A stretch of 64,000 bases of DNA, from contig JAJNBJ010000008.1 of the NCBI GenBank assembly GCA_021155965.1, positions 56,431 to 120,430 on the forward strand, in the 5' to 3' direction. The number at the start of each line of letters is the position of its first letter. Position 1 is the stretch's first letter. Below the pieces are notes generated by a model. That model had not been told where the DNA came from. It did not search any database and saw only the letters and a program-made list of their open reading frames with translations. A program made the position numbers and the translations under genes. Origin of the DNA: Flavipsychrobacter sp. GTDB taxonomy: Bacteria > Bacteroidota > Bacteroidia > Chitinophagales > Chitinophagaceae. This document shows, one piece after another, positions 1 through 7,400 of the stretch.

Positions 1-2
1 AC

Positions 3-1229
3 CAGGAATACTTCAATATTAACCAGAGGAATTTCCTCCTGGGGCTGCGGTACGATTTCTCGTTTGCCAGGGCTGCTGTTTCTCTCCTCTCCGGCAGCGA
101 TGGGTCCTACAGCCGCGTTGAGGCTGCTTCCGGAAGCCTGGTCTTTGATGCCAGGTCGAACTTCATCAACGCCAACAACCGCACCAATGTAGGCAAGGCC
201 GGTATCCTCATCAGGCCGTTCCTTGACTTTAACGGCAACAACCAGTGGGACAAAGGCGAACCCAAAGCACCGGGGCTGAAGATACGCATCAATGGCGGGC
301 GCGTGATCAATGACGAGCGGGACACCAGCATACGCATACTGGACCTCGAGCCCTACTTCAAGTACTACATAGAGCTGAACAGGAGCAGCTTCGACAACAT
401 ATCGTGGCAGGTACGCAATACAACACTTAGTGTTACTGCCAGCCCGAACGGTTTTACACGCGTGGAAGTGCCCATACGTGTAGTTGGCGAAGTTTCCGGC
501 AGTGTATCTGTACAAAACAAAGATACCGATAAACCCAGGGGGCAGGGACAGATCAGTGTTGTTATTTATGACAGCAGCAGTATGGTGGTTGGCAAGGCCA
601 TAACCGAATCGGATGGGTACTTCAGCTATCTTGGCCTGGTGCCGGGGTCTTATACGGTAAGGATAGATTCCGTGCAACTGAACAACCTGCATTATACCTC
701 GCAGCCCGGCGCTATACCTGTTACTATCAGATCGAACATGGACGGTGATGTGGCAGATGGGCTGGAGTTTGTGTTGACCTCTACAGCCAAAGACACTACG
801 GGCAAGCTTGTTGAAAAAGAGACCGTGACAGATCCTGTAAAGAAAGATACTGCTGAATTGCAAAAACCAATTGTTAAACAGCCGGTGCAGAAAGACACTG
901 TTGTACAACAAAAGCCGGTTGTGCAGCAGCCAGTGAAAGAACCCAAGCCTGCAGAAACACAACCTGCCGGTGAAGTTATAGGCGAGAAAGGCAGCTACGC
1001 AATACTTGTGGAAGTTTATGGCGATATAACCCCTGCAGCTATACTGAAAACGAAGATCATACATGCCTACAAGGTGCCTGTATCTATTATGCAGGACGGC
1101 ATAGACTACAAGGTAGAGATGGTTGGGTTTAAGAGCAGGGCCGAGGCCGCCAAACACCTGCCGCGACTGAGAGAATGGGGCTTCCCAGAGGCGCTGATCA
1201 TTAAGCTGAAGGAGCATATCCTCAGGTAA
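3..1229 (+). CDS. C-terminal part of an envelope protein with Ig-like and SPOR-like domains (5' end outside window)
   Basis: The frame is open from the window edge to TAA, giving 408 residues without a start; the GTG at 303 lies inside a continuing frame and is not taken as the start. The first ~110 residues contain the calcium-loop-like pattern DFNGNNQWDKGEP seen in SdrD-type B domains. Residues ~160-260 resemble a CnaB/carboxypeptidase-regulatory beta-sandwich (YFSYLGLVPGSYTVRID). A Lys/Thr/Pro/Gln-rich linker follows (~265-325). The last ~75 residues look like a SPOR-type fold: two similar halves around YAILVEVYG and YKVEMVGFKSRAEA. SPOR domains bind denuded peptidoglycan in characterised proteins, so the protein may be anchored to the cell wall while the N-terminal part faces outward. 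The domain calls are pattern-based and the protein's function is not known. Confidence 0.7.
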   Translation, partial: QEYFNINQRNFLLGLRYDFSFARAAVSLLSGSDGSYSRVEAASGSLVFDARSNFINANNRTNVGKAGILIRPFLDFNGNNQWDKGEPKAPGLKIRINGGRVINDERDTSIRILDLEPYFKYYIELNRSSFDNISWQVRNTTLSVTASPNGFTRVEVPIRVVGEVSGSVSVQNKDTDKPRGQGQISVVIYDSSSMVVGKAITESDGYFSYLGLVPGSYTVRIDSVQLNNLHYTSQPGAIPVTIRSNMDGDVADGLEFVLTSTAKDTTGKLVEKETVTDPVKKDTAELQKPIVKQPVQKDTVVQQKPVVQQPVKEPKPAETQPAGEVIGEKGSYAILVEVYGDITPAAILKTKIIHAYKVPVSIMQDGIDYKVEMVGFKSRAEAAKHLPRLREWGFPEALIIKLKEHILR

Positions 1230-1915
1230 TTTTGTTGCGCAATCGTCCAATTTTTTTTGTAACAACATTGCTATGTGTAATTGATTGACCTATTGTGTTA
1301 TCTGCATTTATTTTTGCGCACTATTTGCGCATCTGTTGCGCATTTTATGATTGATTATCAATAGCTGCCCTAAAACGGGTTTCCGCTTCAGGGCCTCGTT
1401 ACAACGCTAATACTAAATGACCATAAAAAACCGGCATTGAAATTTTCACGCAAAGGCGCAAAGGATACGCAAAGCACGCAAAGTCCATGCCGTTTTTAAT
1501 GTTTAAATTGTATAATATTTCAAAGAGCTTTTTGTTTGTGAGTAAGGCCTCACGCAAACCTGCCTGGCAGAAGGGCGCAAAAACTTTACTAACCATGTAA
1601 AGTTCTGCGGTATTTTTTGCCGAAAAAATTGAATTACCATGACGGTACTGAAACTGTACCGTGGCGGTACTGAAACTGTACCGTGACGGAAAAATGTCTT
1701 CGCTGTGGGTACGGGTTTGGGCTGATTTTGGTGTTTAAAAAATTGTCTGAATCAGGATTTGCAGAATTAGAGGATTTGCAGGATGCGTGTGTGTGCTCAG
1801 TTCTTTGGTTGGACTTTTTGCAAGTGCTCAGCTATTTTCCTTTATTGCGTGAGGTTGCTTCGGAGCACGGCTATACGCAAAGCCCTGCGTCTCCTCGCAA
1901 TGACCGGTGTTTTTT
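1230..1915. other. Repeat-rich intergenic region, no gene
   Basis: No convincing coding frame. It holds four TGCGCA palindromes (about 1235-1340), a TGATTATCAAT motif near 1355, a run of acgcaaag-type short repeats (about 1446-1482), two tandem mini-hairpins (1643-1683), the fragment ATTGTCTGAATCAGGATT (1742-1759; also at 38701), and a longer dispersed repeat reaching the stop codon of the next gene. This looks like accumulated small repeats rather than a decayed gene. Confidence 0.6.
1643..1683. repeat. Two tandem copies of a 19-bp hairpin unit
   Basis: CGGTACTGAAACTGTACCG occurs at 1643-1661 and again at 1665-1683, three bases apart. Each copy has arms CGGTAC/GTACCG around a 7-base loop. 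No T-run follows, so a terminator role is not supported. A repeated protein-binding site or a short interspersed repeat are the alternatives. Confidence 0.75.
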
Positions 1916-1917
1916 TT
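1844..1917. repeat. Dispersed repeat A, copy 1
   Basis: About 74 bp beginning attgcgtgaggttgcttcgg and ending at the stop codon of the NHL gene. A close copy lies at 4366-4436, with differences at only a few positions. Read on the other strand it contains GTCATTGCGAGGAG and GCTCCGAAGCAA, the form of a GTCATTGCGAGG...CGAAGCAA repeat I recall from many bacterial genomes (recalled, not searched). Confidence 0.7.
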
Positions 1918-3250
1918 ACTCTTTGAGTATTTTATTTATGGTGCGGTTGCCGTTGGGGGCGGTGAGGTGGAGGAGGTAGATGCCGGGAGGCAGGTGCTGT
2001 ATGGATATGGTGTTCGTGGCTTCTTTTAGTGTGCCGGAGTGCAGTGTTGCGCCTACGAGATTTACTAATTGGTAGGTGGTGTTGGGTGTTGTGTACTGGA
2101 TATGGAGGAGAGAGGATGTGGGGTTGGGGTAAATGGAGATTTCTCGTGAAGGTAGCTGTTCTACGGTTCCTAAATAATTGCATTTGGGGAAAGTTATTTT
2201 ACGTACCACCCAACTGTTTTTTTCCGGTGTGTATATATTACCACATGAATCTAAAGCTATGCCCGCCGGGAAAGCTAGTTCAGCGGCTGTTGCGGGCCCG
2301 CCATCGCCACTGTACCCACTAGTGCCGGTCCCGGCAATTGTATATATATAGCCGCTAGCATTCACCATCCTAATTCTATGAAAGTAAGATTCTGCTATAA
2401 AAATATTGCCAAACTTATCTATTGTAATATAATTGGGTCGTACACCAGCGGCAGTAGCCGGACCTCCATCACCACTATGTCCACCTAAGCCATTGCCAAT
2501 AAAATAACTGATTATACCCGACGACAAGTTTATTTTAAATATCCTGCTATGATCATTGGACATATAAAGAATATTATTGGCCTCTACTATCCCCATAGGA
2601 TTAATAGACGCCGATGTTGCCGGGACTCCATCAGAGCCAATGCCGATACCAGCGATTCCATTACCTGCTACTGTAGAGATTATCCCACCAGGCGTCACCT
2701 TCCTGATTCTATAATTAACGCCGTCAGTGATATACAAATTTTGATTGTCATCAAAGCATAGGCAATTTGGTGTATTTAATTTTGCATTCGTAGCGGGACC
2801 TCCATCGCCGCTAAATCCAGCTACCCCTGTACCAGCGAAAGTTGTTACTATACCTGTCGTTTTATCTATCCGGCGAATACAATTATTGTAAGCATCGGCA
2901 ATATACATATTGTATGAAGAATCAAATGCTAAATCTGAAATATGCGCGAATGTAGCCGCAGTTGCAGGTCCACCATCACCCGAATACGCCGAAGCACCTG
3001 TTCCAGCAAAATTGGTCATAATTCCACTTGCATCTATTTTCCTAATGCGTTTGCCATAAGCTCCAAGGCCCAAATAGTAGTTGCCACTTTTGTCGAATAG
3101 TATTTTTGTTGGGTAATTAAATGAAGCCGCAGTTGCAGCCCCCCCCTCCCCAGTATTCGCCTGTATGCCGTTACCCGCAATTGTAGTAATTATCTGTCCC
3201 TGCGTTATAACAGGCACAAAAAACAGCAGTATAAAAAGCAGCTTTTTCAT
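1916..3250 (-). CDS. Secreted NHL-repeat beta-propeller protein with T9SS sorting domain
   Basis: 444 aa. The start is ATG at 3250, giving MKKLLFILLFFVPVITQGQ, a clean signal peptide; the frame stays open upstream but has no secretion signal there. The body is a series of NHL-type blades, each with a variant of TFAGTGxxGYSGDGGPATAA followed by a 'NxYIADxxNxxIRKI' strand; about six blades are visible between residues ~20 and 350. The last ~75 residues begin ISIYPNPTSSLLHIQY and end with GIYLLHLTAPNGNRTINKIL, a type A T9SS C-terminal sorting domain. NHL propellers usually bind protein or carbohydrate partners; the ligand here is unknown. A paralogue of nearly equal length lies at 30650-31993, at the head of the exopolysaccharide cluster. 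The stop codon touches dispersed repeat A. Confidence 0.9.
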   Translation of the reverse strand: MKKLLFILLFFVPVITQGQIITTIAGNGIQANTGEGGAATAASFNYPTKILFDKSGNYYLGLGAYGKRIRKIDASGIMTNFAGTGASAYSGDGGPATAATFAHISDLAFDSSYNMYIADAYNNCIRRIDKTTGIVTTFAGTGVAGFSGDGGPATNAKLNTPNCLCFDDNQNLYITDGVNYRIRKVTPGGIISTVAGNGIAGIGIGSDGVPATSASINPMGIVEANNILYMSNDHSRIFKINLSSGIISYFIGNGLGGHSGDGGPATAAGVRPNYITIDKFGNIFIAESYFHRIRMVNASGYIYTIAGTGTSGYSGDGGPATAAELAFPAGIALDSCGNIYTPEKNSWVVRKITFPKCNYLGTVEQLPSREISIYPNPTSSLLHIQYTTPNTTYQLVNLVGATLHSGTLKEATNTISIQHLPPGIYLLHLTAPNGNRTINKILKE

Positions 3251-3280
3251 GTAGGTAAAATTAGGGCAGTGGCAGGCATT

Positions 3281-3308
3281 AAAAAATAGGTATAAATACC
3301 TATTTTTT
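3281..3308. promoter_or_regulatory. 28-bp near-perfect palindrome between divergent genes (operator candidate)
   Basis: Two 13-bp arms (AAAAAATAGGTAT and ATACCTATTTTTT) are perfect inverted complements separated by two bases. The element lies 30 bp upstream of the NHL gene start (minus strand) and 136 bp upstream of higB (plus strand), so it is 5' of both. That position argues against a terminator and for an operator or shared promoter element. HigA antitoxins bind palindromes near their promoters, but the link is inferred. Confidence 0.55.
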
Positions 3309-3429
3309 GTGTGAGGGGATTGTTGTATGGGTCTGAACTCGAATTTCTGGAATTTTGAGAATTTTTGGAATGGGTGTTGATATATGATGCAGATTTTCAG
3401 TGTTATCTTCCCATTTTGGGAATTATTTG

Positions 3430-3437
3430 TATCTTTG
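3430..3437 (+). promoter_or_regulatory. Possible -7 promoter box of higBA
   Basis: TATCTTTG matches the Bacteroidota -7 consensus TAnnTTTG. It ends six bases before the chosen higB ATG (3444), which would make the transcript leaderless or nearly so. A TTTTG at 3414-3418 is too close for a standard -33 element (11-nt gap), so the promoter call is weak. Confidence 0.35.
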
Positions 3438-3443
3438 TTGTGC

Positions 3444-3746
3444 ATGAGGGTCATAGCTAAAGGTACGATCAGGTCGTTTTGGGAAAAACCGGAATACCGC
3501 GATGCGGAACAGCAGCTAAAAGCATGGTACAAGGCTGTTACTGAAAGGGATTGGCTAAGCCCGCATGAGATCGTTGGCCATTTTACGGATTCTGAGCAGG
3601 TGGGCAATGGCAGAATAGTCTTCAACATATGCCGTAATAAATACAGGCTGATCGTGTTTTTCAGGTATGATATACATGTAGGCTTTATAAGATTTATAGG
3701 GACGCATAAGCAATACGATAAGATAAACGATATTAAGAACATTTAA
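3444..3746 (+). CDS. higB: HigB-family toxin (mRNA interferase)
   Basis: 100 aa from ATG 3444 (MRVIAKGTIRSFWEKPEY). The frame extends 20 codons upstream but that stretch is unlike the family, which starts at MRV/MxII. Family features are visible: an N-terminal Trp-rich helix region (KAWYKAVTERDW), VFNICRNKYRLIVFF and the C-terminal IGTHKQYDKI, all typical of the HigB/RelE-like ribosome-dependent mRNA interferases. Usual family length is 95-105 aa, so it looks complete. The stop is 10 bp from the higA start, the usual toxin-first order of higBA modules. It should cleave mRNA at the ribosome when HigA is depleted; this is inferred from the family. Confidence 0.88.
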   Translation: MRVIAKGTIRSFWEKPEYRDAEQQLKAWYKAVTERDWLSPHEIVGHFTDSEQVGNGRIVFNICRNKYRLIVFFRYDIHVGFIRFIGTHKQYDKINDIKNI

Positions 3747-3756
3747 ACTGCTCCAA

Positions 3757-4122
3757 ATGAAACATAGCGCAATAGAAGTGAGGCCGATAAGGACAAAGAA
3801 GGATTACGAGCAAACTATGAAAACCATAGAATCGCTGCTGGATTGTCCGCCAAAATCGAAAGAGGCGGAAATACTGGAAGTGCTTTCTGTTCTTGCGGAT
3901 GAATACGAGAACAAACATTTTCCTATTGAGGCGCCAGACCCTATAGAGGCAATAAAATACAGGATGGAGCAACTGGACCTGTCGCAAAAAGACCTTGCAA
4001 AATACCTTGGCGGAGAGAACAGGGTATCGGAAGTATTGAACAGGAAGCGGCCGCTAACCCTGAAAATGATAAAGGCCCTTTACCTGCACCTGCATATACC
4101 TGCAGAAACTTTGCTTGCATAG
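3757..4122 (+). CDS. higA: HigA-family antitoxin with XRE helix-turn-helix
   Basis: 121 aa, ATG start 10 bp after higB. The N-terminal half is an acidic alpha-helical segment (FPIEAPDPIEAIKYRMEQL) typical of the COG5499-type HigA antitoxins. Residues ~72-118 form a Cro/CI-type HTH: LSQKDLAKYLGG, then RVSEVLNRKRPLTLKMIKAL. It should neutralise HigB and autoregulate the operon; the palindrome at 3281-3308 is a possible target site. Length and motif order match intact family members. Confidence 0.88.
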   Translation: MKHSAIEVRPIRTKKDYEQTMKTIESLLDCPPKSKEAEILEVLSVLADEYENKHFPIEAPDPIEAIKYRMEQLDLSQKDLAKYLGGENRVSEVLNRKRPLTLKMIKALYLHLHIPAETLLA

Positions 4123-4133
4123 GATTGTCCTTC

Positions 4134-4328
4134 GCGAGTGGGACATCCCCCGGTCTGCGACCACCCCCTTCGCTAACACACAAGACCTGCACACAAAGGG
4201 GAATACGTTCAGTTCTTTGGTGGGCTGTTTGCAAGTGCCCAGCAATCTGTCCATAGCGAGTGGGACATCCCCCGGTCTGCGACCACCCCCTTCGCTAGCG
4301 CACAAGGGCTGCGCGCAAGGGGGAATAT
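4134..4328. repeat. Dispersed repeat B, two direct copies
   Basis: Copies at 4134-4206 and 4256-4328 share gcgagtgggacatcccccgg, then tctgcgaccacccccttcgc and a C/A-rich tail ending ggggaata. The spacer contains cagttctttggtgggctgtttgcaagtgc, similar to 1796-1826, so compound blocks of these repeats recur. No coding potential. They abut dispersed repeat A and follow the higA stop directly. Confidence 0.75.
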
Positions 4329-4365
4329 GCTTGGTTCATTGGGAGCTGTCGGGCCTATTTCCTTA

Positions 4366-4436
4366 ATTGCGTGAGGTTGCTTCGGAGCACAGCTATGCAC
4401 AAAGCCCTGCGTCTCCTTCCAATGACCGGAGTTTTT
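4366..4436. repeat. Dispersed repeat A, copy 2
   Basis: Close match to 1844-1917: attgcgtgaggttgcttcgg, then caaagccctgcgtctcct and caatgaccgg followed by T-rich sequence. It lies directly before a strong terminator, as copy 1 lies directly at a gene end, so both copies sit at 3' ends of minus-strand T9SS genes. Confidence 0.75.
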
Positions 4437-4478
4437 ACAAAAAGATCGGGCTGCCAAAAGGCAGCCCGATCTTTTTGT
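4437..4478. terminator. Bidirectional rho-independent terminator
   Basis: Perfect 19-bp stem (ACAAAAAGATCGGGCTGCC and its complement) around an AAAA loop, with A and T runs on both sides. It lies 15 bp past the stop of the 1755-aa gene on the minus strand and also faces the plus strand. Confidence 0.92.
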
Positions 4479-4492
4479 TACTGTAACTTTTA

Positions 4493-7400
4493 TTATTGCT
4501 CAACCACAACGTGGAATACTTTGTGGTCGTTGTTTGTTTTTACATTCAGTAAGTACATGCCGCTTGCAACATTGCCCAGGTTGATGGACTCGTTGAGGTT
4601 GCCATCCTGTGCAACAGCTTGCGCAGTATGGATGGTCCTGCCGGCCATGTCTGTTACCAGGATAGTTACATCAGTATTCACTGCTTCAGCAAATGTGCCT
4701 TTCACAGTGAATATGCCCTTGCTTGGGTTGGGCGATACACTGATCTCGGTATTGGTAACAGCAGTGGTAGTTGCAGAAGAACCGGGACGGAAGCCTGTTG
4801 GTGTTACATAGCAAATGCGTGTACCCACACAACCCGTAGGTGCTGTATATGATATAACCACAGTACCTAACGATACACCACTAACGATACCTGATGTTGA
4901 ACCAACGGTTGCAACTGCGGTATTGTTGCTGGCGTAAGTGCCACCTGAAATGGAAGAAGTAAGTGTAATGCTTCCACCCGGCATCATGGTATAAATAGAA
5001 CCCGTAACTACCGGCAGCGGGTTAACAGTTACTACAACCGAACCGGACATTGCGCTTACGCAACCTGTACCCGATGCCGTAGCAGTAACCGAATAAGTGC
5101 CGGCGGTTGTATATAAGCCAAAATCCAATGAAGATCCCGTGCCTGACATAGAATATGTGGGGGTGCCGTTGCGGAACAGCTTGTAGCTTATGCCGGTGTT
5201 GGACCCGCTAAGATAGATATGCACGCCTGTGGTGCCGGTGCAATACCCACCGCCGCCGCTAACCGTATATACCGATGGGTTGGCATACACATATACAGTA
5301 GCGCTGCCGCTCATGGTGCTTGTGCAGCCTGCACCGTTTGTGGCCACAACTGTATAAACGCCGGCAGCTGTCTGCAGTCCGAAGCTCACTGCGCCGCCTG
5401 CGCCTGTAACCGGGGAACCAACAGGAGAACCGCTGAGATATAACTGGTAGCTTACGCCAGTGCCCGAACCGGCTAAGCCAACTGCCACGCCGGCGCCACC
5501 TGAGCAATAACCGCCGCCGCCTGTAACTGATACCGGTGCAGGAAGCACATTAACGGTAACACCCACGCTGCCGGTCATATTGGTCATACAGCCGCCGGTA
5601 GTTGACGTACCTTTTACGGTGTAAGTGCCGTTAACCGTTTGTGCACCAAAGCTGATAGCAGAGCCTGTGCCGGCAACCGGGCTGCCTACTGTTGCAGTTC
5701 CACGGTAGAGCTGGTAGTTAACACCTGCATCAGAGCTTGCAAGGCCAACGGTAACGCCCGTGCTGCCTGAGCAATAGCTGCCGCCACCTGTAACTGTATA
5801 GGCTACAGGCGCAGTATTTACTGTAACGTTAACGCTGCCGGTCATTGTAGCAGTACAACCGCCGCTGGCTGAAGCAGCTATAACCGTATATGTGCCAGCC
5901 GTTGTTTTAAGGCCAAAGCTAAGGGCTGCCCCTGTTCCTGCCATTGGTGCGCCCGAAGGAGTAGCGCCAACATATAGCTCGTAGTTAACCCCCGCTTGTG
6001 AACCCGACAGGTAAACAGGAACCCCTGAACCACCTGAGCAGTAACCACCGCCACCGGTAACTGTATAAGCAAGCGGTGTTGCAATAATGGTAACTGTTGC
6101 GCTGCCGGCCATCGTCCTGAGACAGCCTGTAGTTGGATTTGCTGCCTTTACAGTATAAGTGCCTGCAACTGTCTGCGCACCAAAAGTGATAGCAGCACCT
6201 GTACCGGATACCGGAGAGCCCACAGCTGTGGTGCCACGGTATAACTGGTAGTTTACACCTGAGTTAGAGTTGTTAAGGCCGACTGATACACCCGTACCAC
6301 CCGCACAATATGCGCCACCACCGTTAACCGTATCTACTGTAGGAAGCGGGTTAACTGTTACTGTGACACTGCCGGTCATTGTGTTTGAGCACAATGTGCC
6401 GGTGCTGGTAGCCACAACTGTATAAGTGCCTGCTATTGTATGCAAGCCAAAAGATAATGCAAACCCTGTGCCCGATACAGGCGCGCCAACCGCTGTTGCG
6501 CCCCTGAATAACTGGTATTGGGTTGCTGTTGATGAGCTTGCGAGGCCAACTGTTACACCAGTGCCGCCAGCGCAATAACCGCCACCGCCGGTAACGGTAT
6601 ATGCTGTTGGCAATGCCGCAACTGAAACTGTTGCGCTGCCCGCCATAGTATTAGAACAGCTTGTGGTAGTGTTTGTACCAATAACAGTATAAGTACCGGT
6701 AGCTGTCTGCAAACCGAAGCTGATAGCTGCGCCTGTGCCTGCCACAGGGCTGCCAACAGGTGAGCCACTGAGATATAATTGATACATGATACCGGTAGTA
6801 GTACCTGAGAGGCCCACTACCCTGCCAGTGCCACCCGGGCAATAGCTGCCGCCACCTGTTACGCTGAAGGTAAACGGCAATGGGTTAATAACAATTGCGG
6901 CACTGCCCATGGTATTGATACATCCTGTGGTTGTGTTAGTGCCTTTAACTGTGTATGTTCCTGACGAGGTCAATGAGGTGAAGCTGATAGCGCTGCCTGT
7001 GCCTGCCATAGGGCTGCCAACGGCTGTAAGGCCAAGATAAAGCTGGTAATTCACGCCCACATCAGAACCGGCAACGTTAATTGATCCGCCAGTACCGCCA
7101 GAGCAGTAGCTACCACCTGTAACAGTGTAAACTGTTGGCAATGGATTAACGGAAACCGTTACACTGCCGGTCATTGTGTTCATGCAGGCAGACGGGCCAG
7201 CTACTGTTGCAACAACGGTATAAGTACCTGCAATAGTCTGCATTGGGAAAACGATAGCACTACCTGTGCCGGTAACAACCGCACCTACAACAGGAAGGCC
7301 TCCCCTGTATAGCTGGTAGCTGGTGCCGGTTTGCGAACCGGCAAGGCCGATAGCAACACCGCTGCCTCCAGAGCAATATGAGCCGCCGCCGGTAACTGTG

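Noticed and set aside
1683..1979. 98-aa open frame on the plus strand
   Set aside because: It runs through dispersed repeats and into the antisense of the NHL gene; composition is repeat-derived.
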